Shown piece after piece: positions 16,595 to 25,059 of a stretch of DNA of 64,000 bases; position 1 is the first letter of the stretch, and each line of letters opens with the position of its first letter. Under the pieces are notes generated by a model. That model had not been told where the DNA came from. It did not search any database and worked only from the letters and a program-made list of their open reading frames with translations. Origin of the DNA: Streptomyces fragilis (GTDB lineage Bacteria; Actinomycetota; Actinomycetes; Streptomycetales; Streptomycetaceae); the NCBI RefSeq assembly GCF_003112515.1, contig NZ_BEVZ01000007.1:1-64000 (forward strand), written 5' to 3'. Made by a program: the position numbers and the translations under genes.

Positions 16595-18571
16595 TCACAC
16601 CTGGACGCGGCGCTCCACGACGTCGACGAGCTTGGCGATCGCCTCGTCCCGCGCGATGCCGTTCTCCTGGGAACCGTCGCGGTAGCGGAAGGAGACCGTG
16701 CCGGCGTGCATGTCGTCGTCACCGACGATGATCATGAACGGCACCTTCTGCTTCTGCGCGTTGCGGATCTTCTTCTGCATGCGGTCCGAGGAGGCGTCGA
16801 CCTCCACGCGCAGGCCCTTCCTCTTCGCCTCGGCGGCGAACTCCCGCAGGTACTCCACGTGCGCGTCGCCGATCGGGATGCCGACCGCCTGCACCGGGGC
16901 CAGCCACGCCGGGAACGCGCCCGCGTAGTGCTCGAGCAGCACCGCGAAGAACCGCTCGATGGACCCGAACAGCGCGCGGTGGATCATCACCGGCCGCTGC
17001 TTGGTGCCGTCGGCCGCGGTGTACTCGAGGTTGAACCGCTCCGGCAGGTTGAAGTCGAGCTGCACGGTGGACATCTGCCAGGTCCGGCCGATCGCGTCCT
17101 TGGCCTGGACGGAGATCTTCGGACCGTAGAACGCCGCGCCGCCCGGGTCCGGGACCAGCGGGAGGCCCTGCTTCTCGGCCACCTGCCGCAGCGTCTCGGT
17201 GGCCTCCTCCCACACCTCGTCGGAGCCGACGAACTTCTCCGGGTCCTTGGTGGAGAGCTCCAGGTAGAAGTCGGTGAGGCCGTAGTCGCGCAGCAGGTTC
17301 AGGACGAAGGTGAGCGTCTTGTCGAGCTCCTCCGCCATCTGCTCCTTGGTGCAGTAGATGTGCGCGTCGTCCTGGGTGAAGCCGCGGGCGCGGGTCAGGC
17401 CGTGCACCACGCCGGACTTCTCGTACCGGTACACCGTCCCGAACTCGAAGAGGCGCAGCGGCAGTTCACGGTAGGACCGGCCGCGCGCGTCGAAGACGAG
17501 GTTGTGCATCGGGCAGTTCATGGGCTTGAGGTAGTAGTCCACGCCCTCGTCGAGCTGCATGGGCGGGTACATGCCGTCGGCGTACCAGTCCAGGTGGCCC
17601 GAGGTCTCGAAGAGCTTCCCCTTCGTCGCGTGCGGGGTGTAGACGAACTCGTAGCCCTCCTCCTCGTGGCGGCGGCGCGAGTAGTCCTCCATGACCCGGC
17701 GGACGATGCCGCCCCTGGGGTGGAAGACGGCGAGGCCGGAACCGATCTGCTCGGGGATCGAGAACAGGTCGAGCTCGCTGCCCAGCTTGCGGTGGTCGCG
17801 CTTCTCCGCCTCGGCGAGGAACTCCAGGTGCTGCTTCAGCTCGTCCTTGGACGGCCACGCGGTGCCGTAGATGCGCTGCAGCATCGGGTTCTTCTCGCTG
17901 CCCCGCCAGTACGCAGCCGCGTTGCGCATCAGCTTGAACGCCGGGATCAGACGGGTCGAGGGCAGGTGGGGACCGCGGCAGAGGTCCTTCCAGCACAGCT
18001 CGCCGGTCTTGGCGTCCAGGTTGTCGTAGATGGTCAGCTCGCCGGCGCCCACCTCGACGTCCGCGCCGTCGTCGGAGGAGGCGGAGCCCTTGAGGCCGAT
18101 CAGCTCGAGCTTGTACGGCTCGTCCGCGAGCTCCTCGCGGGCGGCCTCGTCGCTCACCACGCGGCGGGAGAACCTCTGGCCGCGCTTCTGGATCTCCTGC
18201 ATCTTCTTCTCGACGGCCTTGAGATCCTCCGGCGTGAACGGCTTCTCGACGTCGAAGTCGTAGTAGAAGCCGTCCTTGACCGGCGGGCCGATGCCCAGCT
18301 TGGCCTCCGGGAAGAGCTCCTGGACGGCCTGCGCCATGACGTGCGCGGTGGAGTGGCGCAGGATGTCGAGACCGTCCGCGGAGGAGATCTCGACGCCCTC
18401 GACGCTCTCGCCGTCCTTCAGCTCGTACGCGAGGTCCCGCAGCTCGCCGTCGACGCGGGCGGCCACGATCGAGCGCTCGCCGGCGAAGAGGTCGGCGGCC
18501 GTAGTGCCCGTCGTCACCACGCGCTCTTCCCGCTCGGAATCGCGTTGGATGATCACACGGACGTCTGACAC
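16595..18571 (-). CDS. thrS: Threonyl-tRNA synthetase
   Basis: ThrRS charges tRNA-Thr and edits mischarged serine. The GTG at 18571 follows AGGAGA by 7 bases and gives 658 residues. A longer frame to 18622 lacks a ribosome site. The order of domains is TGS (about 1-65), then the editing domain with HSTAHVMAQAV and its zinc-like His/Cys residues, then the class II core (motif 2 around LRLFEFGTVYRYEKSG, motif 3 MIHRALFGSIERF). The anticodon-binding domain ends with HAGTVSFRYRDGSQE. No T-box leader is visible in the 103-base spacer upstream. Confidence 0.98.
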   Translation of the reverse strand: MSDVRVIIQRDSEREERVVTTGTTAADLFAGERSIVAARVDGELRDLAYELKDGESVEGVEISSADGLDILRHSTAHVMAQAVQELFPEAKLGIGPPVKDGFYYDFDVEKPFTPEDLKAVEKKMQEIQKRGQRFSRRVVSDEAAREELADEPYKLELIGLKGSASSDDGADVEVGAGELTIYDNLDAKTGELCWKDLCRGPHLPSTRLIPAFKLMRNAAAYWRGSEKNPMLQRIYGTAWPSKDELKQHLEFLAEAEKRDHRKLGSELDLFSIPEQIGSGLAVFHPRGGIVRRVMEDYSRRRHEEEGYEFVYTPHATKGKLFETSGHLDWYADGMYPPMQLDEGVDYYLKPMNCPMHNLVFDARGRSYRELPLRLFEFGTVYRYEKSGVVHGLTRARGFTQDDAHIYCTKEQMAEELDKTLTFVLNLLRDYGLTDFYLELSTKDPEKFVGSDEVWEEATETLRQVAEKQGLPLVPDPGGAAFYGPKISVQAKDAIGRTWQMSTVQLDFNLPERFNLEYTAADGTKQRPVMIHRALFGSIERFFAVLLEHYAGAFPAWLAPVQAVGIPIGDAHVEYLREFAAEAKRKGLRVEVDASSDRMQKKIRNAQKQKVPFMIIVGDDDMHAGTVSFRYRDGSQENGIARDEAIAKLVDVVERRVQV

Positions 18572-18674
18572 CGGTCTCTCCTGACTGAAGGCCCTGCTGA
18601 GGTGAAGGTCTCGCCACGTCACGGGCGACGTGTACGGGAATCCTACCGAGCCGCGCGCACCCCGCGCGAAGCGG

Positions 18675-19997
18675 TTACCCTCCGCAGTCCTCCCCGCACG
18701 CCTCCTCGAAGAAGTCCAGGTTCTCCTGCAGGGACTTCATCAGCCGCTCGCGTTCGTCCTCGTCCACGGTGACCGGGGAGAGCCCGCGGGCGCCGGTGAG
18801 GCGGCGGAAGCCGGCCTTGCTGTCCAGCCGCCCGTCCAGCCGGACCGGCAGCCCGACCAGGTGCGCCTGGCCCGCGATCCGGTACGACTCCTCGTCCAGG
18901 GTGACGCGCACGTGCGGGACCTCCGCCCCGGCCAGCACCCGCAGCCGCACGGTGCCGGCCCCGTCGGCGCGGTCGCGCCGCATCCGCTCCACGGTGCCGG
19001 TGAGCCGCACCGCGACGGAGGGCTCCGCGCGCTGGTAGCGGGCGCCGGCCTCGCGCAGTGCGGGCAGGTCGCCGGGCGAGAACTCCACCGGCTCGGCGTC
19101 GGGGCCGCAGCCCGGGGGGATGCCGGCCGCGGGCGCCCAGGAGATAGTCACGCCCGCTCCCTCGGTTCCCCGCACCAGGGTGATCAGCGCCTCGGTCAGC
19201 TCCCGGCTCACCCCGGCCCCGACGGCGGCGTCGAAGGCGTCCATTCCTCCGGTGGCCCGCCGGTGGTCGACGGCCTCCCGGGCGGCGCGGAGGGCCTGGT
19301 GCAGCCGGACCGCCAGCGGCCGGGCCGGCACGACGGGGGCGAAGGCGGTGAGGACGCGGCCGCCGGACGAGACGCCCAGCGGCAGCACGTCCTCCAGCGC
19401 GGCCGCGGCGGCCCGGCGGTGGCGGGCACCGTGGTAGCCGGTGCGGGCGCGCCCGGCCAGCGCGGCGGCGAGCAGGGTGTGGCGGGCGGCCGAGCGCAGG
19501 CCCTCCTCGGCCGTCCAGGGCGCCGCCGGGCTCCCGGCGGCGCGGCCCTCGGGGACGTCGCGCCGCCAGCGGATCTCGTCGCTGGGGACGGCGAGGCCGA
19601 GCAGGATCTCGCGGGCGGCGCCGTCCCCGGTCCGCGCGAGGGCGTCCAGGGCCTCGCCGAGCAGGTCGGCGCTGTCGGGGAAGGCGCGGCTCTCCGGAAC
19701 GAGCAGGCTGGTGCGCGCGCCGCCCGGCCCGGGCGGCGTCCACCTGCCGTACCGGCCGGGCGCTCCCCCGCGCCGGCGCCAGCCGTGGCGGGCCAGCAGG
19801 GCGGCGAGGACGGCGGGGTCGGCCTGCGCGGCGTCGGGCGGGACGTCCGGGGGCCGCGGTGCGGAGGCCCTCCGGAGCCCGCGCGCGCTCGGCAGCAGGG
19901 GGCGGACCGTCTCCCCCGCGGGGTCGGCGGGGTGGGCGCGGGCCGGGCGTCCGCGGCGCGGTCCGGGCCCTGGTTCGTCGATCGGTCGGTGCGTCAC
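18675..19997 (-). CDS. Unknown protein paired with a DUF4365 gene
   Basis: The GTG at 19997 overlaps the stop of the DUF4365 gene as GTGA, so the two are translationally coupled. The 440-residue product is soluble, Arg/Ala-rich and without membrane segments. Residues 80-190 include RYGRWTPPGPGGARTSLLVP and TAEEGLRSAARHTLLAAALAG. The C-terminal 130 residues look like a beta-rich domain (VAVRLTGTVERMRR, TVRLRVLAGAEVPHVRVTL, AHLVGLPVRLDGRL). The tail is acidic with CGEDCGG. I do not recognise a named family. Strict coupling suggests it acts with the putative nuclease. Confidence 0.75.
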   Translation of the reverse strand: MTHRPIDEPGPGPRRGRPARAHPADPAGETVRPLLPSARGLRRASAPRPPDVPPDAAQADPAVLAALLARHGWRRRGGAPGRYGRWTPPGPGGARTSLLVPESRAFPDSADLLGEALDALARTGDGAAREILLGLAVPSDEIRWRRDVPEGRAAGSPAAPWTAEEGLRSAARHTLLAAALAGRARTGYHGARHRRAAAAALEDVLPLGVSSGGRVLTAFAPVVPARPLAVRLHQALRAAREAVDHRRATGGMDAFDAAVGAGVSRELTEALITLVRGTEGAGVTISWAPAAGIPPGCGPDAEPVEFSPGDLPALREAGARYQRAEPSVAVRLTGTVERMRRDRADGAGTVRLRVLAGAEVPHVRVTLDEESYRIAGQAHLVGLPVRLDGRLDSKAGFRRLTGARGLSPVTVDEDERERLMKSLQENLDFFEEACGEDCGG

Positions 19998-20560
19998 GGC
20001 ATGCCTCCCCTGCCGACCCGGTTCATGATCTCGCAGAGCGCCCGGTCGTCGAAGATGCGCGAGGTCGGCACCCGCACGGTGGTGCGGGTGCGGCCGGTGA
20101 CCGGGTGGCCGGCGAGGTTGACCCAGTAGCAGCAGTGCCTGAGGTCGAGCCGGTCGTGCCCCGCGGACAGCCACTGGTCGCGCGAGCGGGGCACCAGCAT
20201 CACCACGAGGATCTTGTGGACGGTGACGGGAGTGCGGGCCAGCTTCGCCAGGTGGCTGTTGTCCAGCGTGAAGGAGAAGTGCCGTCCCGGCGGACGGGGC
20301 GGTATCTGGTAGGTGGCCTTCAGCTGGACCTTGATGGTGACCTCGTCGTCCACGGTGTGGCCGGGCGAGCTGTGGCTGACGTGCCAGTCGATGCCGTTGT
20401 CCGGGAACGGCTGGGACAGCGAGCAGCCGGCCGCCGCCGCGACGGCGTGCAGATATCCCACCTGCAGGGTCTCCATGCAGGCGGTGGTGGCGAGTGTGCC
20501 GCGCTGGTGCGCCGCGCGGTCGGGCAGCAGCCCCCCGCGCTCGGGCTGCGCCGTGGCCAT
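19994..20560 (-). CDS. DUF4365 domain protein, putative PD-(D/E)xK-type nuclease
   Basis: The 188 residues match the DUF4365 pattern: an N-terminal helix (QRGTLATTACMETLQVGYLHAV), then DNGIDWHVSH, a strand ending VQLKATYQ, LARTPVTVHKILVVMLVP and CCYWVNLAGHPVTG. Asp58 and the Q79-L80-K81 triplet fit the D...(E/Q)xK active site of PD-(D/E)xK nucleases. DUF4365 has been placed near that superfamily and occurs in multidomain proteins of prokaryotic conflict systems. The substrate is unknown. It is the promoter-proximal gene of a two-gene operon and is divergent from a DEDDh exonuclease 178 bases away. Confidence 0.8.
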   Translation of the reverse strand: MATAQPERGGLLPDRAAHQRGTLATTACMETLQVGYLHAVAAAAGCSLSQPFPDNGIDWHVSHSSPGHTVDDEVTIKVQLKATYQIPPRPPGRHFSFTLDNSHLAKLARTPVTVHKILVVMLVPRSRDQWLSAGHDRLDLRHCCYWVNLAGHPVTGRTRTTVRVPTSRIFDDRALCEIMNRVGRGGMP

Positions 20561-20738
20561 GCCCAACAGCCTCTCCGGCCGGACGGTTCGAGGTGCGGGC
20601 CGCTGAACTGCGCGGACCCGTATCTCTGTTGTCTCCTCGCGGCGTACGCCGCAAACGGTCCGGGTATCACCGCTGCACGACGGACGATCCGTCTGCCGCC
20701 TTGCGTGTGCGGGGAGTTGAGCGAGGGGTTGCGGGGAC

Positions 20739-21464
20739 ATGACGTGCTGGTACGAGGGCCCACTGGCCGCCTTCGACACGGAGACGACCGGGGTGGACGT
20801 GGAGACGGACCGGGTGGTGTCGGCCGCCCTGGTGGTGCAGGACGCGCCGGGGACCCGGCCGCGCGTGACGCGCTGGCTGGTGAACCCGGGCGTGCCGGTG
20901 CCCGAGGAGGCGACGGCGGTGCACGGACTGACGCAGGACCACCTGGAGCGCAACGGCCGCTGGCCGGCGCCGGTGATGTACGAGATAGGCCGGGCGCTGG
21001 GTGAGCAGGCCGCGGCGGGGCGGCCGCTGGTGGTGATGAACGCGCCGTTCGACCTGACGCTGCTGGACCGGGAGCTGCGCCGCCACCGGGCGTCCTCGCT
21101 GGAGCGCTGGTTCCGTTCGGCGCCGCTGAGGGTCCTCGACCCGCGGGTGCTGGACAAGCACTTCGACCGGTACCGCAAGGGGCGCCGGACCCTGGCCGAC
21201 CTGTGCGAGTACTACGGCGTGGAGCTGGCCGAGGCGCACGACGCGGCGGCGGACGCGCTGGCGGCGCTGGACGTGACGCGTGCGGTGGGGCGGCGGTTCG
21301 CCTCCCGGCTGGAGCGGCTGAGCCCGGCGGAGCTGCACACGCTGCAGCAGACCTGGCACGCGGCGCAGGCCAGGGGGCTGGAGGCGTGGTTCGCGCGCAG
21401 CGGCGTGCCGGAGGCGGTGGACCGGTCCTGGCCGCTGCGCCCGGGCCTGACCGCGGCGGCGTGA
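20739..21464 (+). CDS. DEDDh 3'-5' exonuclease (DNA polymerase III epsilon-like)
   Basis: This 241-residue protein has the Exo I motif AAFDTETTG (Asp13, Glu15), Exo II VMNAPFDLTLL and Exo III EAHDAAADALAAL with the His that defines the DEDDh class. The C-terminal 70 residues are helical and unlike the catalytic part. Such stand-alone epsilon-like enzymes are common in streptomycetes and may proofread or trim DNA or RNA. The target cannot be told from sequence. The ATG follows a G-rich GGGGTTGCGGGG stretch. It is divergent from the DUF4365 operon. Confidence 0.9.
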   Translation: MTCWYEGPLAAFDTETTGVDVETDRVVSAALVVQDAPGTRPRVTRWLVNPGVPVPEEATAVHGLTQDHLERNGRWPAPVMYEIGRALGEQAAAGRPLVVMNAPFDLTLLDRELRRHRASSLERWFRSAPLRVLDPRVLDKHFDRYRKGRRTLADLCEYYGVELAEAHDAAADALAALDVTRAVGRRFASRLERLSPAELHTLQQTWHAAQARGLEAWFARSGVPEAVDRSWPLRPGLTAAA

Positions 21465-21488
21465 ACGCACGACGTCCGGACGAACGAC

Positions 21489-21530
21489 GGAGGCGACCCG
21501 GCCGCAGTACTGCGGACTCGGATCGCCTCC
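21489..21530. terminator. Nested hairpin terminator between exonuclease and tRNA-Val
   Basis: GGAGGCGA at 21489-21496 pairs with 21523-21530, and inside it CCGCAG...CTGCGG forms a second stem. It serves the plus-strand exonuclease and probably also the minus-strand tRNA, whose 3' end is 8 bases away. Confidence 0.75.
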
Positions 21531-21537
21531 GGTGGTG

Positions 21538-21609
21538 TGGGCGATACTGGGTTCGAACCAGTGACCTCTTCGGTGTGAACGAAGCGCTCTCCCGCTGAGC
21601 TAATCGCCC
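21538..21609 (-). tRNA. tRNA-Val(CAC), first copy
   Basis: Read on the minus strand, the 7-bp acceptor GGGCGAT/ATCGCCC, D-arm GCTC...GAGC, anticodon stem CTTCG/CGAAG with loop TTCACAC (anticodon CAC) and T-arm ACTGG TTCGAAC CCAGT fold perfectly. The 72 bases include the discriminator A. CCA is not encoded. It reads GUG codons. An identical copy lies at 22462-22533. Confidence 0.97.
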
Positions 21610-21648
21610 GGGAACGCACTGAACAATACAGGTCCGACGGCCCTTCGT

Positions 21649-22116
21649 TCAAACCGCTTCCCCGCCGCCCGTCAGGAACGCCTCCAGGCCGCGGCGCCCG
21701 CCGCGCATCATCAGGGCGTGGTTGGCCCGCAGCAGCGGCCGGCCGGGCACGCCGAGCAGGCGCAACAGGGGTTTGGCGAGGTCGGTGTCCTGGTCGTGGA
21801 GGACCAGGGTGCCGGCGCCGGCCGGGCGGACGGTCCAGCGCATCCAGCCCTCCAGGTCACCGAAGAGCGCGGCCTCGAGCACACCGTCGTCCGGTTCGTG
21901 ACGGACGGCCCTGAGCTCCATGCGCAGGTCGTACGGGAGGAGCGAGCGGACCAGGACCCGCCCGGAGGCCTCCCCGGTCCGCTCCGCCTCCCGCACCTGT
22001 GGCCACCAGCGGGGGTAGTCGTCGACGCGTTCCAGGACGCCGTAGACCTCCGCGGGCGGCGCGGACAGGCTCCAGCGCCCCCTGAAGCGGTACCGGGTGA
22101 GCTCGCTCGGTCTCAT
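21649..22116 (-). CDS. SRPBCC (START-like) family protein
   Basis: The 155-residue product fits the polyketide cyclase/SRPBCC helix-grip fold: an opening strand (YRFRGRWSLSAPPAEVYGVLERVDDYPRWWPQV), then VRSLLPYDLRMELRAV, a central WMRWTVRPAGAGTLVLHDQ and a C-terminal helix with LLRANHALMMRGGRRGLEAFL. These proteins bind hydrophobic ligands. The specific ligand is unknown. The ATG at 22116 is used because the fold begins there. Upstream frame extends but with no ribosome site. Confidence 0.85.
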   Translation of the reverse strand: MRPSELTRYRFRGRWSLSAPPAEVYGVLERVDDYPRWWPQVREAERTGEASGRVLVRSLLPYDLRMELRAVRHEPDDGVLEAALFGDLEGWMRWTVRPAGAGTLVLHDQDTDLAKPLLRLLGVPGRPLLRANHALMMRGGRRGLEAFLTGGGEAV

Positions 22117-22412
22117 GCCCCCAGTGTCCACGAGGCGTTCGGCGCCCCTCCGCGGGGCGGCCGGCGAACGCGCGCGCGGCCCCGTCGAGTTGCGGCGCGC
22201 CCTCCGCGGAGGACGGTGTTCCTTTTTCGCGCATTCACTTCCGGCCGTGAATTGACGCACTTGGGCAGACACTTGACGGACCGCCGGATAAACGGAGGAA
22301 GAGGGTCCGCGAACGCCGTGGGAATTGCGCGGTGTTCCACGAAAAAGAATCGTCGAATTCCGGACCGAATTATTCGGCCCGGCTGCGGGCCCGCGGCCGG
22401 GGGACGCAAAGC
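22117..22412. other. Low-GC intergenic stretch between the two tRNA-Val genes
   Basis: About 300 bases with lower GC than the neighbours, including several TTGAC words (for example near 22251 and 22273) and AT-rich stretches near 22330-22375. It could hold the promoter of the SRPBCC gene. I see no gene, tRNA or clear riboswitch. Confidence 0.4.
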
Positions 22413-22456
22413 GAGGAGGGCCCGGTTCCGCGTTTCGGCGGATCCGGGCCCTCCTC
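22413..22456. terminator. Strong terminator downstream of second tRNA-Val(CAC)
   Basis: A perfect 13-bp stem pairs 22413-22425 (GAGGAGGGCCCGG) with 22444-22456. It lies 6 bases past the 3' end of the minus-strand tRNA. Confidence 0.85.
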
Positions 22457-22461
22457 GTCGG

Positions 22462-22533
22462 TGGGCGATACTGGGTTCGAACCAGTGACCTCTTCGGTGT
22501 GAACGAAGCGCTCTCCCGCTGAGCTAATCGCCC
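22462..22533 (-). tRNA. tRNA-Val(CAC), second copy
   Basis: The sequence is identical over all 72 bases to the copy at 21538-21609, including anticodon CAC and the discriminator A. CCA is not encoded. The SRPBCC gene separates the two. Each copy has its own downstream hairpin, so they are probably separate transcripts. Confidence 0.97.
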
Positions 22534-22585
22534 GGGCGCAGGAAGAACATTACCCCATGTCAGGCGGTGCTCCGCACCACCCCGG

Positions 22586-23158
22586 TCAGCGCCGCCCGGC
22601 GTTCCAGGGCATGACGAGACCGAACTTCCAGAGGTAGACGCCCACCAGGGTGCCGACGATCACCAGCGCGACGGCGGTGAGGATCAGGTTGCGGCGTCGC
22701 ACCCTGGGGTCCAGCGCCTTCTGCGCGGCCTCGGTGACCTTGCGCTTCGTCCAGCGCAGCACCAGCTGGGCCCAGACGAACTCGGTGGCCCAGATCGCCA
22801 TGCCGGCGAAGATGACCACCCAGCCGGGACCGGGCAGCGGCAGCAGCAGCACGCCGCCGCCGACCACGGCGAGGCCGATCAGGAAGACGCCGACCTGCCA
22901 GCTCAGGTGGAGCGGCCGGCTCCGGCGGACGAACCGGGGGGCGCGCGAGCCGAGGCCCCGGCCGTGCCCGCCGTCCCCCGCTCCGGAGCCCTCCGTGTCC
23001 GCCACCTCGCTCATGGTGGCGCCGGTGCCCGGCGCGCCGCCTTCCGTGCCGTCGGCCGGGGTCCCACGATCGTCCTGTGTCACGTCGGATTCCACCTCGC
23101 CCGCTGTCGTGCGCATCCCCCGCGTCCCCCCAGGTTCGTCACTCCCCGTATTCATCAC
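22586..23158 (-). CDS. TIGR02611-family small membrane protein
   Basis: The 190-residue product has a Gly/Thr/Asp-rich soluble N-terminus (residues 1-80), then an Arg-rich stretch RFVRRSRPLH. Two closely spaced helices follow, with the diagnostic LPLPGPGWVVIFAG turn, and a last helix near residues 160-180. This is the PGPGW/TIGR02611 pattern, found throughout actinobacteria next to ssgB. Function is unknown. Two adjacent ATG codons (23158, 23155) are equally possible starts. It is divergent from ssgB. Confidence 0.88.
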   Translation of the reverse strand: MMNTGSDEPGGTRGMRTTAGEVESDVTQDDRGTPADGTEGGAPGTGATMSEVADTEGSGAGDGGHGRGLGSRAPRFVRRSRPLHLSWQVGVFLIGLAVVGGGVLLLPLPGPGWVVIFAGMAIWATEFVWAQLVLRWTKRKVTEAAQKALDPRVRRRNLILTAVALVIVGTLVGVYLWKFGLVMPWNAGRR

Positions 23159-23344
23159 CGAAACCCTACCCGAGGGAAAGTGATCACCGGAATGGTCGCT
23201 TCAAAGGAAGTACCCTCGGCCAGAAGAGGTACATAAACGCACGCAAAACCCTCAGAGGGGTTTACAACGGCATCGTGTGTGGCATGTCGATTTCGCCGAC
23301 GTGCGAATCCCCGAGCGCACACTGAGCGAAAGGCCCTGGCGCTT
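23159..23344 (+). promoter_or_regulatory. Divergent control region upstream of ssgB
   Basis: This 186-base region is much less GC-rich than the coding sequence around it. It contains a dyad AAACCC...GGGTTT at 23246-23263 and GTACC...GGTAC half-sites near 23208-23230. In S. coelicolor, ssgB depends on the sporulation/stress sigma factor SigH. A GTTTACAACGG stretch at 23260-23270 might be part of such a promoter, but I cannot confirm it. Confidence 0.4.
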
Positions 23345-23758
23345 ATGAACACCACGGTCAGCTGCGAGCTGCACCTGCGCCTCGTTGTATCGAGCGAGTC
23401 CTCACTGCCTGTCCCCGCAGGCCTGCGGTACGACACGGCCGACCCCTACGCCGTGCACGCCACCTTCCACACCGGAGCCGAGGAGACGGTCGAATGGGTG
23501 TTCGCCCGTGACCTCCTCGCCGAAGGGCTGCACCGGCCCACCGGCACGGGCGACGTCCGTGTCTGGCCGTCCCGCAGTCACGGTCAGGGGGTCGTCTGCA
23601 TCGCCCTCAGCTCCCCCGAGGGCGAGGCCCTGCTCGAGGCCCCGGCGCGGGCCCTGGAGTCCTTCCTGAAGCGTACGGACGCCGCCGTGCCACCCGGCAC
23701 GGAGCACCGGCACTTCGATCTCGACCAGGAGCTCTCGCACATCCTGGCGGAGAGCTAG
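23345..23758 (+). CDS. ssgB: Sporulation-specific cell division protein SsgB
   Basis: SsgB is the archetypal SsgA-like protein. With SsgA it marks septum sites and recruits FtsZ in aerial hyphae of Streptomyces. The 137 residues begin MNTTVSCELHLRLVVSSE and continue with ADPYAVHATFHTG, VEWVFARDLLAEGL, GDVRVWPSR and ESFLKRTDAAVPPG, the near-invariant SsgB sequence. This family is confined to morphologically complex actinomycetes and fixes the taxonomic group of the window. The ATG at 23345 follows a GAAAGG site. A strong hairpin follows at 23886-23932. Confidence 0.98.
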   Translation: MNTTVSCELHLRLVVSSESSLPVPAGLRYDTADPYAVHATFHTGAEETVEWVFARDLLAEGLHRPTGTGDVRVWPSRSHGQGVVCIALSSPEGEALLEAPARALESFLKRTDAAVPPGTEHRHFDLDQELSHILAES

Positions 23759-23885
23759 GGCGGGAGACCCCCGGGGCGCCTCCGGCCCCGGTCCCCACCA
23801 CCACTCCAGCAACCTCGGCCGTCCACTCGGGGAGACGGCCGGGGCCGGCGCAAGCACCACGCGAGCCGGCGCGACTCCACCCACA

Positions 23886-23932
23886 CACCGGCGCCGTCGC
23901 CGCGGTCACCCTCCGCGGCGGCGGCGCCGGTG
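23886..23932. terminator. Long hairpin downstream of ssgB
   Basis: A 20-bp stem (23886-23905 with 23913-23932, one mismatch) has a 7-base loop. It begins 128 bases after the ssgB stop and lies within a 305-base gap (23759-24063) in which no gene is seen. The rest of the gap presumably holds the promoter of the CGNR-protein gene. Confidence 0.8.
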
Positions 23933-24063
23933 CGTCCGGGGGCGGACAGCCGTGACGGACGTTCGCTCCCGGCGTGCGGATCGGCCCCTCCTCCTGCCCG
24001 AAAAGCCATTACGATCGGCCACCATCGGCGGGCGGCCCACGCAAGCCAGGCAGGGAGCGACAC

Positions 24064-24621
24064 GTGCTGATCACCCACGACACCCGGTGTGCCCTCGACG
24101 CGGTGGTGGATCTGGTGAACACCGCGCCGGAGGACGGCGTGGCGGAGGGACTGCCGGACGTCGGCGCGCTCCGGGAGTTCGTGGCGGGGCACCGGATCAG
24201 CGACGTGGGAACCCTGTCCGAGCTGGACCTCTCCGCGGTCCGGCGGCTCCGGGGCCGGTTCGCGGCGGTGTTCGCCGCCCCGGACGCCCGGATCGCCGCC
24301 GGGCTGATCAACGAGCTGGTCGCGGCCGCGGGCACCACGCCCCGGCTGACCGACCACGACGGCTACGACTGGCACGTCCACTACTTCGCGCCCGGGGCCT
24401 CCGTCGCCGACCACCTGGCCGCGGACTGCGGGATGGCGCTGGCCTTCTTCGTGGTCGCCGGGGAGCAGGAGAGGCTGCGGCGGTGCGAGGCGCCCGACTG
24501 CCGGCGCGCGTTCGTCGACCTCTCGCGCAACCGTTCGCGGCGCTACTGCGACAGCCGCACCTGCGGGAACCGCCTCCACGTCGCGGCCTACCGGGCCCGG
24601 CGCAAGGAGGCCGCGGGCTGA
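24064..24621 (+). CDS. CGNR zinc-finger protein (ABATE domain)
   Basis: The GTG at 24064 follows AGGGAG by 6 bases and gives 185 residues. The N-terminal 130 residues form the ABATE-type ligand-sensing domain, with LDAVVDLVNTA at the start and RLRGRFAAVFAAPD in the middle. The C-terminal finger is RCEAPDCRRAF followed by RRYCDSRTCGNR, i.e. paired cysteines and the CGNR signature. Proteins of this kind are thought to be stress-linked transcription regulators. The target is unknown. Confidence 0.88.
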   Translation: MLITHDTRCALDAVVDLVNTAPEDGVAEGLPDVGALREFVAGHRISDVGTLSELDLSAVRRLRGRFAAVFAAPDARIAAGLINELVAAAGTTPRLTDHDGYDWHVHYFAPGASVADHLAADCGMALAFFVVAGEQERLRRCEAPDCRRAFVDLSRNRSRRYCDSRTCGNRLHVAAYRARRKEAAG

Positions 24622-24708
24622 GCCGCGCCCTCGCCCCCCGGGACCCCTCGGCGGGCCGTGCGGGAACGCCGCCCCCGACGGGTGTCGCCGGGGACGCGCG
24701 CGGTCGGC

Positions 24709-24873
24709 TCACAGCAGCAGCAGGTCGTGCAGCGCTGCCATGAGGAAGAGGCTCCCGATCACCGCCAGGAAGATCATCAGCGGCGGCTGGGAGAGGGCGA
24801 AGAGGCACCCGCGGGGCTCGTGCTCGTCTCCTTCCGGAGACGTGGCGGCCTCGCTCCGAGTCGTGTCCAGCAT
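24709..24873 (-). CDS. Small single-span membrane protein
   Basis: This 54-residue product has an acidic N-terminus, then EPRGCLFALSQPPLMIFLAVIGS and a final hydrophobic run ending HDLLLL, i.e. one membrane helix with a conserved-looking cysteine just before it. No family is recognised. The start at 24873 (MLDTTRSE) is preferred over a longer frame to 25029, whose extra part is Arg-rich and out of character. The ribosome site is weak. Confidence 0.5.
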   Translation of the reverse strand: MLDTTRSEAATSPEGDEHEPRGCLFALSQPPLMIFLAVIGSLFLMAALHDLLLL

Positions 24874-25059
24874 CTCGGGAGCATCATGGGTCAGCGCGGG
24901 ACCCGTGGGCCAACGGCGGCCGCGTCGTGCCAGGTAGTGCGCCCGGCAGGCGTCGACGGGCACGGTTCGCGACCGGAACGGACCGCTCGCGGGGCGCAGC
25001 ATGATCACCGACCGAAAAGGTCGGATCATATGCCTCTCGGATCCGGAGACCCGACGACC

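Noticed and set aside
18572..18674. T-box leader for thrS
   Set aside because: The spacer is only about 100 bases and lacks the T-box motif. Actinobacterial T-boxes usually precede ileS.
21538..22533. Integrated element between duplicate tRNA-Val(CAC) genes
   Set aside because: The segment holds one ordinary SRPBCC gene and no integrase or att-like partial tRNA copy. Both tRNAs are complete.
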